From Boswellia sacra (Eukaryota > Streptophyta > Magnoliopsida > Sapindales > Burseraceae): a stretch of DNA of 64,000 nt. Made by a program: the position numbers and the translations under genes. A model generated the notes under the pieces. The model was not told where the DNA came from. It did no database searches and was given only the letters and a program-made list of their open reading frames with translations. The stretch is from assembly GCA_013180625.2 (NCBI GenBank), contig SNVD02004463.1:1-64000 (forward strand), given 5' to 3'. Positions 21,683 through 35,413 of this stretch are shown one piece after another. Each line of letters begins with the position of its first letter. Position 1 is the first letter of the stretch.

Positions 21683-22640
21683 ATTTAATTGATTTAATAT
21701 TACATCTGTTGCTGCTTATGATTTAATCTTTGTTACTTTTAGCTTTTGGGTTTGCATGCACATGAACAATTATAATTAGTTCATTAGCTTTTGGGTCTGC
21801 TTGAAGCAAATTCATTGGTTTATAATTAGTTTCAAAGTGCTTATACACATGTTCTTGTCCTTGGTGCAATAGTTATGGTTATTTGTTAACAACAAGCTAT
21901 ATAATACACATAATTTATAGTAGGATCCAGGATGGTAATTATTCTTTTTTTAATTGCATTTGTGGCCCCCCCATGTGAACCACAAGTTTTTTATAACTTA
22001 TAGAAGGGCCTACCACCCTGCAACTAGCACACTAAATGTCGTTTTGCTTAAGTTTTAAGGTAATCAATGCTTTTTTTGAAGCATTAATTAATTAATTGAA
22101 AGATGTTCCATCTGAAAGTGTCCTTTCTTTTTTGATACCCACTTTTTTGTGAAACTTAACTGAAAAGATGCAAATTTAATTTCTTGATTAAATTGTTTTG
22201 AATTAACTGATTAAATTAAATAAATTATTTTGGTGGTTAAATTGAATTAAATTAATTTATTGGTTAAATTGAATTGAATAAATATTTAGTCGTGATAACA
22301 GGGATTTATTTTATATTATTAGTATTTTTTCAATTTTAAAGTGTATGTTAAGCTCCTTGAATATTAGTGTATTCATATATTTTTCAGGTACACTTAGCTT
22401 TTTTTTTAAAAAAAAAAAAAACTTAGCACTATAAAGCCACACCAAATTGATTTGACTTTCAAGAATATATAAACAGATCATTGAAAGAGGATTTTTAAAT
22501 TGTTGAGTGAATCAGGTTAGTTCGTTAATCATTTTAAACGTGTTCATTTGTCTTGACTAGATTAATAAAATTGATTATTAATAGATGTGGATTTCCTATA
22601 ATTTAACAATAGTATATAACGAAAACAAAATTCACCTTCA
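21683..22640. other. Non-coding sequence
   Basis: No gene is seen. A poly-A/T tract lies at 22400-22420 and short ATTAA/AATTAA repeats at 22080-22270. Confidence 0.45.
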
Positions 22641-23412
22641 TTAGCCCTAAGCTTAATCTCTTAAACCTAAACCCATAATTCGTAAACCTTCTCCACTCCA
22701 TTATCACCACTTGCAGGCCCTCCTCCACTCCGCCATCACTGGCTTTCGCCTCCACCCCTTGGTACATTCACCTTCAGCACTTGCGACTCTCTTACAAGTT
22801 CTGGACATCCTCTGTTGTAGCTAGCCTCCACGACTCCACCATCCTCCGTTGTGGCTCAGCTCAATGTCCTAACTCAAAAAGTTGCCTTCAGAGATCTTCC
22901 CCAAATCCCTTGTGAGTATTCATTATTTATTGTCAAGCATAGATTTTCTTATTTGACATGGGCAATTAATCAATTTATAGTACTTGGTTGTATAATATTT
23001 GATTCTTTAATTTTTTGGAAAGTAAATTTGAATCCGTTTTTTATTTTGATGTATCTAATAAGGTGGTATTATGTGGTTTCAAAGATGAAAAAAAAGATTT
23101 TTTATTTATGTTTTAATTTTTGCATAAATCTGTTTATTGGTTTGTTAAGTTGAGCTGATTAGATTTGACTCATGATTCATAGGTTTTACAGGAAAACATC
23201 ATTTTTTTCCTCCTTTTTTCCTCTTTTTTTGGTGCTTTTTTAGTTTATGTATTTGAGTTGCATGTGCTAGATTTTCCATGGAAACAGTGGTTGGAGTTGG
23301 GGAAAGAGGAAGAGAAGTTCAAGGAAAGTGAGGCTGAGAAAAGTAGCTCTTCTTTGTCTTCTCCGAAGCTGGGTGCAGATCCAATTGTGCAGAAGCTTAT
23401 TCAAGTACATTT
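22640..23412 (+). other. Possible exon remnants of an unknown plant gene
   Basis: The stretch 22680-22912 is unusually C-rich for this window and is open in one frame through AQLNVLTQKVAFRDLPQIP, ending at a possible GTGAGT donor. After TGCTAG at 23269-23270 a second open segment reads WKQWLELGKEEEKFKE and ends LGADPIVQKLIQ at a GTACAT donor (23405). The composition and splice-like ends suggest exons. I do not recognise the protein, and the two may not belong together. Confidence 0.3.
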
Positions 23413-25032
23413 TTGTATATATCAAACCTTGATTTTTGTTTTGTTGATGCTATTTTATTCTATAGTGAGGAAATTTAGTTCTGTAATCTATGGTTGCTCT
23501 ATGATTGTGCTTTAGAATTGGACATAAAGTTTTGAGGGTTTTTTGGCTATCTTAAATTTCTTAAAATAGACAAGTGTTATTTTGGATTTTGGGGAATTAT
23601 TCATGTTCAATTATATAACTTAAAAAATTCATACTTTTGGCTATTTACTTGGCTTGTATACTTGTAGAGTATATTTGAATTAGAACTGCATGCTTGATAA
23701 AGTTTGGGGAAGTGTATATAAACTCAAAGGAATGTAGGAATTTTATAAAGAGCCCCTTTTGTCACCTTTGGAAAATGATGTCTTATTTGCATTCTCTAGT
23801 TCAATTCTTGAAAAGATTATAGAGATTGATATATAGGTATTCGATTATCTTCTGGACATACCATAATGCTTGCCATATGAAACAATTAGATGTAGATTAA
23901 TAGATTCTACAGCAAAAATAATTACAAGTATTATTGCATGATTAAAGAAGTAAGAATAGCATTCAACAGTTGAAATTAAACAACAAATTAAATATGTTAT
24001 TTTTTAGGTTATTAATCTGAATGAAAGCTATTTTGATTTCTCTTTTTCTTTCTCTAAATTATGGTGCCTCAAGTCAGTCTGAATTTGTTTTTTTTTTCTA
24101 TAAGGTGCTTTTTCGCACATTAAGCCCAATATTTTTAATATACAGCTTGCTGACACGTATGAAATTTGTTTCAAAATGTGAATGTGAATATGGATCATTA
24201 ATTATCTACTACTTAGAGAAGTAGTAAGTTGATCATTTAACTCATTTGCTTCTAGTGTATACGGAAAGAAACCCATCTGATAATGCTACCCATACAACTG
24301 CATATTTTTTAGTTGTTATGTTAAAATGATTCCTAATACATTGTTGTTATTCAAAAATATGTCCTATAGTATCAGTTCCAATTTAATAAACTACATTAAT
24401 TTGACGTAGGTTCTCGAAGATGAAGCATCTTATAAACATGGTTGTAGATTCCATTTTGCTTAAAAAGATTAGTTCTGACCTTTCCTTGCTTACCATGGCT
24501 TACATTTGTATTCCTAAAACTACGAATGTTAATATATTATTTTGATATTAAATTGATGTCTTTCCCTACTACATTTGTACATTTCTACTATAAAGTATTT
24601 ATCGGGTCATAGTGATTGATGGCTAATATATAGTTTTAATGGAACAACTCTCAAAGTTGCTTTTAGAATGTTGAACTTTTTATCTTGTGTTAATATCCAG
24701 TTGAGTAACATGCCTTAAATGTATGTTTTATTTTTGTTATTTACCTGAATTTGCACGCAATTATTACTTTGGCAATGTTGAATTTTCTATCTTGAATTAA
24801 ATTAGATTACTATTGTTGAATATTGGGTTAGAAATGAACTGGTTTTTACAAAGCCAATGCATGACTTTGTTGTTAGGTGAATTGAACAATTGTTTAATGT
24901 CCAATTTACTTGCTATTTCAAAAATTTGAGGGAAAATATTGAATTCAATGTTAATATTATATTCTTGAAGTAATATATATTCTAATTTAAAACTATTTAA
25001 AACAATTTACAAAATTTTATTCAAACATTCAA
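23413..25032. other. Non-coding AT-rich sequence
   Basis: No gene, RNA or element boundary is recognised here. Confidence 0.45.
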
Positions 25033-25228
25033 GGTATATGGGTTGGAAACCTCGACGTATATTCCAGTGGTGAACCTAAATAGGCACTATATCGGTCTGC
25101 ACTGTGGACAATGCCATGTACTTTAAAGTAATTTATAGATAATCCTTTAAAATATTTTAAAGCTAAATCCTCTGATGACATATTATATAGCTAACTCGTC
25201 CAAATAGAATTTTGTTAAAGTTTCAAGG
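25033..25228 (+). repeat. Tandem repeat unit, left of the family B insertion
   Basis: AAGGTATATGGGTTGGAAAC... to TTTCAAGG is about 195 bp. It recurs at 47209-47390, and the beginning of a third unit lies at 47387-47460 (AAGGTATATAGGCTG). The retrotransposon inserted at the CAAGG that joins two units. Confidence 0.7.
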
Positions 25229-26778
25229 TGATGAACGCTTAAATGTGTATGTTTAACAAGAGCTTAATTCATCATAGTACAAAAATAGTGTCATTAAATT
25301 CCTCAACTTATGCATATTTGCAGTCTTTCCATCTTTGGAATTAGCTTCATCTTAATTTCAGTTTTTGTTGTAGGTTCGATAAAACGGGCAAAACTTTCTA
25401 TTTATAGATCAGAATAGTGCAAATCTAGATTTGTTAGAAAGATAATTAAATCATTTACAAGATTGCATTTCACAAGCATCATGAATCGGGCTTTTAGTGG
25501 ACCAAAAATGGGCTTGGAGTGAACCCATCTGTAGTTTCAGCCCAGCCTGACGATGCCTTCGTATTTTGATCATATTTCTTGATATACGTATCCAAATCGT
25601 ATGACTTAAGATGTTCTAGAAAGTTGAGAGAAATATCTATAACTTTCATGGGACATGTGTATCAAAATTCTAAATATTTTGACACTGAAATCAGTGGTCA
25701 AAATCGGTGCACATGATGATCCAAATTGTCAATAAGATATTTTACAATTATCCCTTTGTAATTTGACAAGTTTGCCCCTGAATGTATCTATAAATAAAGG
25801 TGCATTGTGACCCATTAGAACATCTTAGCTTTGGTTGGGATCCCTTATAATTGTGTTTTTTTCTTGTGTTTTGTTCTCTTAATGTTATTAATAAATCTTT
25901 TTTTCTTGTAATTTGTTTTCTTTCTTTCATAAAGTCTTGCTAAATTCTCTTTTGCTAAGTTGAAAGGGTGAAACCCTTGGTATGAGAATGAGGATTCTCT
26001 AACCCTTTAATATGTGCTTGAAAATCATAATCTTGAGTTTTTTATTTTATATGTTTTATATTTATTTCCCTAATCAATCTTAACACCACTCGTAAAGTAG
26101 AGGTCTTGATCCATTGTAGACAATCCTTGACATATTAAATGCTTGGATCCTTTCTAGACGTTGTATGGTTCTTCCTCGCCAACACAAGTCTAGTTAGGAA
26201 CCTTGATTTGTTGTAGACATATGGTGATTGACACATTGGATGCTTGAACCCATTTACAAGAAGTGGTATAAATATTGGCAACGAAACAAATATAATTTAT
26301 ATAACTAAAAAGGGCTTAAATGACATATCTTTTGATTGGAACCTCCTTGATGTGTGGATTCCAATTGAGTTGTAATTGGGTAATCTATTCTTATTTGATA
26401 TATCAAGAGTGGATTCCCTAATCTTAGCTTTCATTATTATTGTGTCAATTTTTCTTACTTATGTATTTTAATTATTCTCGTTTATTGCTTATGAACTTGT
26501 TCTTTCATTTACTATGGTAGATTTTGCCTTTCATTTCTACGGATGGTTTTACCACCTTCTATTTTTGTTTTACATTTGAATGGTCAGTTGTACCGCCTAC
26601 TATCTTTACTTTTATATGCTAATATCATCTTGTTATTTATTTTAATTATTCATATTATATTTCTTGTCCTTTAGTTTGTACCGCTAAATCCCCTTCCTCG
26701 TGGATCGACCCCGGTCTTGCTGGGTTTATTACTTCGGCACTCCTATACTTGGGAGGTAATCCTTTGTTGGATGTGTCA
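25229..26778 (+). repeat. 5' LTR of family B
   Basis: This 1,550 bp LTR starts TGATGAACGCTTAAATG and ends TTGGATGTGTCA. It aligns along its length with 45656-47208. The start of the LTR contains the short palindromic-like TAACAAGAGCTTAATTCATC. Confidence 0.9.
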
Positions 26779-27052
26779 AGTTTTTTTGTCGGGGATGGTA
26801 AAATTTGACATGGAAAATTGTAAGTATTCTCTTTTCTCATTTTAGATCTTAATTTTTTTCTTTGTCGTGTGTTCATCTTTTCTGTTCTTTTCTCTTTTAA
26901 ATTTGCATGAAAATTTGGTCACGCACATCTAGTGGTAGACTTGTTAGAAAAACACCATCTTCTCTAGAAAACATGGTTGACAATCAAGTGGAAAGGTTCA
27001 CAGATGAGGGGGACAATTATTCCTAACAAAATGACCAAAACTAACCAAGAAC
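26779..27052 (+). other. Leader and gag start with damaged primer-binding site
   Basis: Right after the LTR the sequence is AGTTTTTTTGTCGGGGATGG. Compared with AGTTTTTGGCGCCGTTGCCG at 8973 the middle of the primer-binding site is missing. A possible gag start (ATGAAAATTTGGTCACGCAC) lies at about 26907. The stretch ends at the CACTA insertion. Confidence 0.6.
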
Positions 27053-30000
27053 CACTACGGGAAAATTGACTTTTTGCGACGAAATTTTTCGTCGCAATAA
27101 GTTTTTGCGACAAAAATAAATTCGTCGCGCTCCAGTCGCAATATGTGAGTCGCAATAGGTTTTTTTGCGACGATTCTGGAATTCCTCGCAAAAAGTCTTT
27201 TTGCGACAAAATTTTTCTCGCAAAAAGTTGTATTTTGCGACAAATATTTTGTCACAAAAAAGATCACATAACGTCAACTTTTTGCGACAAAATAAAAATT
27301 GTCGCAAAAGAGTATATTTTGCGATGAATTCCAATATTGTCGCAAATTGTTAGAAAACAACTCATTTTTTAATAAAATTATTTTAGTTAAAAAAGTTTAT
27401 TGCGACCAATTTTTTCTCGCTAAATACTACCTTTAGCGACAAAAAATTCGTCGCAATAAATTTTTTACTCGAAAATTGATTATTTTTTAAGAATTTACAG
27501 ATTTTATTTTTTAATTAGTTATAAATTTTAGAATAAATGACATGTCTCATTACACAACTTAATTATTTATATTAATAATTTCATTAATTAACAACAAATT
27601 ACAAAAAAGTTATCACAATATATTTTTACAAAATATCAACCTTTGTACATAGCAAAATTAAAAAAAAATACAAAAAAGAGAAAGAAAAATACAAAACTTC
27701 ATCCTCCAAAAATTCTTTTGTTGTTGACTTTGTATGAATCCTCAAATCTTCAAGTACAACCCATCTTCAAAAATACCTATTAAAAACAAAAAAATAAAAA
27801 TAAAATGTTAAGTAATAATTAAAGCATAAAAAATGAGTTTATGAAAAAAACAATGTTGAAGAAGCAAAGAATTTGAGAATGTTGAGAATGTTGAGTTGTA
27901 TTCCATCTTCAAAAAAACCTATCAAACAAAAGACAATAATATCAATCAAATTATAAAATAAATAAAAATATATTAAACTATTAAAGAAAATATATTACAA
28001 CACAAAAGTAAAAGAAAGAGTAAAAGTATTTACCAAATGTTGGGAAAAGAAAAGGAGTAGAGAATTGAAAGTGATAGAAGAAAATGAAACGATCCAAAAA
28101 ATTAACCCATGTATATATAAAAAAGTTGGATATTTTGTGACGAAATTTTAACCTTTAGCGACGAAAATTTTGTTGCGAAATAGTTTTTAAAATTATAAAA
28201 AAATCAAAGCGGGAAAAAGTTCGCCAAAAATTTTTTTTGCGACAAAATTTTTGTCGAGAAAGAGTTTCAAAATTTTGAAATTTCAAGAGCGGGAAAAAGT
28301 CCGCCCAAATTTCATTTTGCGACAAAAATTTTGATCTTTAGCTACAAATTTTTCATCGCTAAAGAACTTGAAATTTTCAAAATTCTCAAGCGGGAGTAAG
28401 TCCGCCTAAATTTTATTTCTTGCGACGAATATAAATTCGTATTTCGTCACAAAAAACCTCATTTTGCGATGAAATTAAATTATCGCAAAACATCATATAT
28501 TGCGACAAAATATTAATATTTTTGCGACGAAAATTCCTCACTAAAAATCTTAAAAAAAATGTTAAAAACTCTTTTATTTGTCATAAAAAGTATACAAATG
28601 TGAAAATTATAATAAAAAACTAAGAAGATTTTGAAATTAATCATACTTGGACTTTGATAATTATAAATTTATTTAGTAATTAAATAAATTTATCCAACAT
28701 AATTAAATTTATTTAATATTAGGTTAATATTAAATAATTTAATGTCAATTAATTAATCATGTATTAACCACATATATTAGATATATAAAATTATTGCATG
28801 GTATTTAGTTAGTTTTAATTTAATTGAGGATAAAAGTGTTAACAAAATACATACAAGTCAACAATCATTAACAAATGTAAAATAGTTAGACATCTATACA
28901 TACGGCATAACTATCATGTGCGAGCTATTGAAAAAAGTTTTTGTAGCTAAAGGTGTAAAAAATTTGAAATTTAATAGGTGAGAAAAAGTCCGCCTAAAAT
29001 TTAGTTTTTGCGACGAATTTGAATTTAAATTTTCCTCGCAAAAGACCCCATTTTGCGAGGAATTTTAAAGTGATCGCCAAAAGTCTAAAATGCTAATCTT
29101 TAGCGACAAAATGCTAATCTTTTGTGACAAAATTTTTGTCACTATAAGTCTTTAAAAAAATATTAAAATTAAAATCTAAATCTAAAATTAAAAATATTTA
29201 AATAAACTATACTTAGACTTGGATAATTATAAGTTTATTTATTAATTAAATTTCCATCCATAATTAAATTTATATAATATTGGATTGGTATTAAATAATT
29301 TGATGACAAATTAATAAATAATATAACAACCATATACAATAGAAATATAAAACATTATATGGTATTTAATTATTTTTTATTTAGTATTAAAATGTTAATA
29401 AAATAGGTACAACAACTCAAGAATTATTTAACAAATGTAAATAATAGTTAGATATTTATACATATGTCATAGTTGTTATATGAGGAATTACAAAAAAAAA
29501 TTTCTTTAGTGATCAATAAATAATTAGTTATTGATATTATAATCATATATGTAACAAAAAGATTCTATTCATTTTAGCTATAATTTATTTTAATTATCTA
29601 TTTCTTTTAAAAACACTAAAAATATGTTTTACAAATTTAAAAAATTAATTTGTGATGGAGGTAATTTAATTATTAACATATAAACGTATGTCATAATTTT
29701 CATATGTATTAAAGTGTTAATAAAATGCACACAAGTCAACTATCATTAATAAATGTATAATGCTTAAACATCTATACATATGACATAATTGTCATGTGCG
29801 AGCTATTGAAAATAAGTTTTTAATACTTTAATAAATAAATGATCAAATATTCATATTATAATTATTATGTAACAAATGCATTTACTTTTAGTGAATATTT
29901 TTTTATTATTTATTCATTTTACAAATACTAACAATTAATATTTAAAATATCTTGACAAATGCAAACCATAAGTTTGTAATAGTTGTAATTTAATAATTAG

Positions 30001-30752
30001 ATATCTATATGTCATATTTGTTATTATAAGAAATTGAAAATAAACTTTTCTAATTTGATTAGTAAATGATTACTTATTCATATTATAATTATATAAAAAT
30101 GTAACAAAATTGCATTTATTTTCAAGTATAGAATGCCTTTAAATTAATTATCCATTTTTTTATAAAAATAACAATTATTAAAAATATTTTTTACAATTAT
30201 AAAAAATATTTTTTTCATATAAGTAATTTAATTATTAGACATATATACATATACATATGTTACAAGTATCATATGTATTACGAATTGAAAATTAGTTTTT
30301 GCCATATATTTATTTTTTGTTATAGAGTTCATTTTAATTATTTATCTCGCTTAAAATAAATTCTAACAATTGTTTAAAATATCTCAACAATTTACTCAAA
30401 GGTATACGATAAAAATTAAAAGTCTAAGAGAAATATATTGTCTAAATTAATACACTTTATAACAAAAAAAAAACATAATTATAGGCAACGTTACATGATT
30501 ATGAATTATTTATTTATTTATGTTTATTTGACATATAATTAAATGTTGAAAAATAAATTAGACTTTTAGAAGTTAGATTTTTTTTTCCAATCTCGTTTTC
30601 ATCAATTAAAAATTAGTCATGGTAATAAGTTTATCATAATTGTAATTTAGCAGGTAGACATATATAAATCACACATAAATTAGATTATATATAAATAATT
30701 AGCAATAAATTTTATGCTTGATTATTAGATTATTAACGATTCATATCACACA

Positions 30753-30781
30753 CACACTCGCGCACACACGCGCGCGCGCAT

Positions 30782-30815
<34 letters not shown>

Positions 30816-30816
30816 T
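30753..30816. repeat. CA/CG/TA microsatellite in CACTA copy 1
   Basis: This is a run of CACACA, CGCGCG and TATATA dinucleotides. The counterpart in copy 2 is the GT-rich run at 37260-37308, which differs in length and lacks the CGCGCG stretch. Confidence 0.85.
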
Positions 30817-31189
30817 TTATTTTAATTATTTATCTCTTACAAACACTAAATTTAGAATATCTTCATAGTTTTTCACATTTAAAAGCATGAATGGAATCAC
30901 AAAGGGTTTTTTTTTTTAATAAAAATTTGTATGAATATCCAAATGACCCTACTATATTTAAAAATTGTCAATTTATATAAAATCAAATTAGATTTTTAAT
31001 ACTTTCTTTATTCTTTTTTTTGTCATTTTTTAAACAAAGACTTATATATTAGACGGACCACGAACAAAGAGAAGAAAACAAAAGAGGAAAGTTATTAAGT
31101 TTTAATTTTAAAAAATTAACTTTTTGCGAGGAATTTTTTCTCGCAAAAGGTCATATTTTGCGAGGAATATATATTTTCGTCGCAAAATG

Positions 31190-31880
31190 TCCAGTATTGT
31201 CACGTGTTCATAATAAGTTAGACGGGCTTTTCGCGAGAAATTTTTTCTTGCAAAAGGTTGACTTTTTTGTGAGGAATTTATTGTCGCAAAAGGTCACATT
31301 TCGTGACGAATCAATTTTTTGTCGCAAAATATCCAATATTGTCAAGTGCGCATGGTAAATTAGAATGGCTTTTCGCGAGGAATTTTTTGTCGCAAAATGT
31401 GACTTTTTGCGAGAAAATTTTCCTCGCTAAAATTCACATTTTGCGAGAAAATTTTCCTCGCAAAAAGTCACATTTTACAAGGAATCACGTTTTTGTTGCA
31501 AAATGTCCATTATTGCCACGTGTGCATGGTAAAATAAAATGGCTTTTTGCGAGGAATTTTTTGTCGCAAAAAATAGACCTTTTGCGACAAAAAATTCCTC
31601 GCGAAAGGTAGCATTTTGCGAGGAATCACGTTTTTATCGCAAAATGTCCGGTATTGCCACGTGTGCATGGTAAATTAAAATGGCTTTTCGCGAGGAATTT
31701 TTTGTCGCAAAAAATAGACCTTTTGCAACAAAAAATTTCTCGCAAAAGGTCGCATTTTGCGAGGAATCACGTTTTTGTCGCAAAATGTCCAGTATTACTA
31801 CGTGTGCATGGTAAATTAAAATGGCTTTTCGCGAGGAATTTTTCGTCGCAAAATGTCAAGTATTGCCATATATGCATCGT
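31190..31880. repeat. About 141-bp subterminal tandem repeats, CACTA copy 1
   Basis: Units containing CACGTGTGCATGGTAAA, TTTTCGCGAGGAATTTTTTG and GTCGCAAAA recur with about 141 bp spacing (near 31515, 31656, 31797). Open frames through them are by-products of the repeat. Confidence 0.75.
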
Positions 31881-32263
31881 ACGTTAGAATGGCCTTTAGT
31901 GAGGAATTTTTTGTCGCAAAAGGTCTTTTTTTCGTGAGAAACATAATTTTGTCGCAAAAAATGTTCATGTTGCTGTAAAATTTTTGTCACAAAATCCCGT
32001 CTTTGTGTAATAAATTTTGCGATGAAAAGTTTGTCGCAATAGGTTTTATCTTGTCGCAAAAAATGCTTCTCTAATTAGTCACTCGAGTTTTTAGCGAGGA
32101 AATGAATATTCGTCGCTAAAGGTTTTATTTTGCGACGAAAAATTCCTCGCAAAATATCTTTTTTTTTAAATGCTAACTTTTGTGATGAAATAATAATTTT
32201 GTCGCAAAAGGCCACTTTTTGCGATGAAAAATTTTGTCGCAAAAAACTGTTTTTCTTGTAGTG

Positions 32264-33600
32264 AACCCTTAGAGATTACATGAATCTGGTAGGGATTAGT
32301 GCACCATCTTGTGTCGTTTCTCTTCCTGATGCAATCCATTTCCATTTCAAACCGAGTTTCATTCGATTTTTACCTACCTTTCATGGCCTTGATATGGAGA
32401 ACCCATATTCACATTTAAAAATCTTTGAAGAGGTGTGTAACTCCTAAGGTGACCCAAATTTTAGCATAAACACCATTAGATTAAAGCTTTTTCTTTTTTC
32501 TTTATAAGATAAAGCTAGAACGTGGCTATAATTTGAGGTCAAGTTCCATCAGTTTATGGGATGAGATGAAACAATAATATTTGAAAAACTTTTTTCCTTC
32601 CCTTGGAAAAAATTCTCTTAAAAGACAAATCACCACTTTCACTCAAAAACAAGAAAAAGCCCTTTACCAATGTTGGGATAGATATATAGAATTACTTAAT
32701 ACTTATCCTTACCATGGTTTTGAAACTTGGAGAATAGTTGCACATGTTTATAAAGGGTTAACACCTTAAGATAGGCAACTAGTAGAGCTAATGTATAACG
32801 GACAATATAGAGATAAAAACCTTGAGGAAGTAATTGACTGCCTAGATTCATTAGTAGATAAAGCCCAAAGTTAGGACACTACCGGCACCTATGAGGTACC
32901 AAGTAAAGCCCCACCCTTGACATCCAGTAGAGGCATTTACAACCTTAGGGAAGACCATGACCTCAAAGCCAAATATGCATCCCTAGCTAGAAAAGTCGAG
33001 GCTTTAGAAATGAAAAAGAGTGGTCAATTGAATTCTGTTCAAGAAATTATCTGTCACATTCGTAAATGCTAATGTCCATCCTACCAATGATTGCCCAACT
33101 TTGCCTACTTTTAGGAAATGTCTCCATGAACAAGCCAACACCTTGAACATTTTTGAAAGGCCAAATCACAATCCATATTCACAAACCTACAATCCCGGTT
33201 GGAGAAATAATCCGAATTTTAGTTGAAAAAATGACCATCATGCACAATCTTCACAAGTCCCTTTTCAAACACATCAAAATTTTCAAAATTCTCATGATCA
33301 TACCTATGTTCCTCCTCCTAGAAAGGACCTTGAAGAAACATTGCATTCGTTCATTACAAAGCAAGAGACTTCCAATAGTCAAACTGCTCAAACATTAGCA
33401 AATTTGTTAGACACTCTTGCAAAATTTGCATCTACATTTACCATCCAAGAAAAACGAAAATTTCCTTTCCAAACATTGCAAAATCCCAAAGATGAATCTA
33501 ATTCAAGTGTGAGCAACTAAAACAGTCATTATATTGACCAAGCCAAATCAGTCATGACCCTTCGCAATGGTAAGGTTGTTGAAAAACACATTCCTTAACC
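32264..33600 (+). pseudogene. gag: gag of the family B element
   Basis: The sequence resumes after the CACTA insertion with the gag core: PSFIRFLPTFHGLDMENPYS near 32353-32412, then WDRYIELLNTYPYHGFETWR (32665-32726), equivalent to the YWERFKRLC region of family A. A nucleocapsid-like zinc knuckle remnant lies near 33050-33100 (VHPTNDCPTLPTF). Stops and frame changes are frequent, so it is dead. Half of the gene lies before the insertion at 27052. Confidence 0.7.
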
Positions 33601-35413
33601 GTGGGAGAAAAAAGATGAATCGATCTCTAAAGGTCAAAAAGAGGTTACCAAACCAACACTTAGCGAGGAAGAAACAAAATCCCCACCTTTGCCTCCATTT
33701 CGTCAAGCATTAGCCACACAAAAGAAGCCAACTCACAATTCTAAAATCTTTGAAATTTTCAAACAAGTAAAGGTCAACATTCCCTTGCTATATGTAATCA
33801 AACAGGTACCTTCTTATGCAAAATTTTTGAAAGATTTGTTCAATGTGAAAAGAAAATTGAATGTGAAAGAGAAGGTCATTCTAGCCAAACAAGTAAGTGT
33901 TATTCTTCAAAACAATAATATAATGAAATATAAGGATCCAAGTTGTCCTAAAATTTCATGTATTATTGGAGATCATAAAATTGAGCAAGCTTTACTTGAT
34001 CTTGGTGCTAGTGTAAATTTGCTTCCATACTCGGTCTCTCAGAAACTCAATCTAAGTGAGTTAAAGCCGACTTCTGTGACTCTTTTGCTTGCTGATAGAT
34101 CAACTAAAGTGTCAAGATGAGTAGTAGAAGATGTGTTAGTACAACTCGATAAATTCATTTATCTAGTGGATTTTATCGTCTTGGACACACAACCAGTGGA
34201 AGTATGTAATTCAATTCCCATCATTTTAGGGCGTCCATTTCTAGCTACCTATAATGCTTTGATTAAATGCAGGAATAGAGTCATGAAGCTATAATTCGGG
34301 AACATGATATTGGAACTTAATGTTTTTACTATGTGCAAACAACCACATGAAGAAGATGATAAAATTGAGGAGGTTAATATGATTGAAACTATTGTGGAAG
34401 ACCACATCCAAAAAGGGAGTTTTTTTGACCCTTTGGAAACTTGTTTAGTCAATTCATTAGAATCGAGTATGCAACTAGAGCATGATCTTTCTAATGTATG
34501 TTCTTTACTAGATTGTGCACAGGTGATGGAAAAAAGCTCAAAACCACAATTCAAAGAATTGGGACAAATGAATAAAAGCAAGGAAAAGGAAGGTCCCAAG
34601 TTAGAACTGAAGCCTTTACCTGAAGGACTAAAATATTCATATCTTGGGGAGAATTAGACATGTCCGGTGGTAATTTCTTCATCCCTCACAAGCGAGCAAT
34701 AAGGTAAGTTGATAGAAGTGCTTAAAAGGCATAAAAATGGAATAGGATGGACTTTAAAAGACATAAAAAGAATTAACCATTTGATTTGTACACATAGATT
34801 ATATTTAAAAGAAATTCTGAAACATCCTTACAACCTCAAAGGAGATTAAATCCCCACATGAACGAAGTGATTAGGGCTGAAGTTCTTAAGTTACTTGATG
34901 TGGGAATTATCTACCCTATTTCTGATGGTAAGTGGGTAAGCCCCACCCAAGTAGTACATAAGAAATCTGGCATTACAGTAGTAAAAAATGAAAAGGGTGA
35001 ATCATTGCCAACTCGAATCTCATCTAGTTGGAGAATGTGCATTGACTATAGAAAATTAAATGTTGTCACCAAAAAAGCCCATATTCCCTTACCATTCCTT
35101 TACCCAATTTTCGAAAGAGCAGCAGGATACTCATACTACTGCTTTCTCGATGGATACTCAAGCTATTATCAAATTTTCATTGCACTTGAAGACCAAGAAA
35201 AGACCACATTCACATGGCCTTTAGGCACTTTTTCATTTAGAAGGATGCCTTTTGGATTTTGTAATGCTCCAACTACTTTTCAAATATGCATGTTAAAGTA
35301 TTTTTAGTGACATGATTGAGCATTGTTTAGAAGTTTTCATGGATGATTTAACTATTTTTTGAAATTCTTTTGATAATTGTCTTGAAAACTTAGAAAAAAT
35401 CTTAAAAAGGTAT
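33601..35413 (+). pseudogene. pol: pol protease and first half of RT, family B
   Basis: The protease active-site segment LLDLGASVNLLPYSVSQKLN lies in the 33689-34120 frame. The pre-RT segment LKPLPEGLKYSYLGEN ends at 34657. The 34858-35307 frame covers the RT palm start: WRMCIDYRKLN, CFLDGYSSYYQI, TFSFRRMPFGFCNAPTTFQ, followed in another frame by FMDDLTIF near 35340. The CACTA element splits RT at 35413; the continuation is at 40622. Confidence 0.8.

Larger units (their letters stand above)
27053..32263 (+). mobile_element. CACTA transposon copy 1 (non-autonomous)
   Basis: The 5,211 bp element begins CACTACGGGAAAATTGAC and ends CTGTTTTTCTTGTAGTG, terminal inverted repeats of the CACTA type. 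It is flanked by the 3-bp duplication AAC (27050-27052, 32264-32266). Both ends carry dense subterminal repeats built from TTTTGCGACGAAA and CTCGCAAAA in both orientations. No transposase-like frame is visible; the middle is AT-rich. It interrupts gag of the family B retrotransposon. Copy 2 at 35414-40621 is the same element inverted. Confidence 0.88.

Noticed and set aside
27041..27353. Overlapping open frames at the CACTA ends (also 40281-40619)
   Set aside because: All six frames are rich in the same translated GCGAC repeat; they are subterminal repeats, not proteins.
30753..30816. Alternating CG/CA run as a possible Z-DNA functional site
   Set aside because: It is a microsatellite whose counterpart in the inverted copy differs in length and lacks the CGCGCG stretch, so there is no sign of conservation.
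27053..32263. CRISPR-like array because of many short repeats
   Set aside because: Repeats are in both orientations, irregularly spaced, and bounded by CACTA inverted repeats with target duplication in plant DNA.
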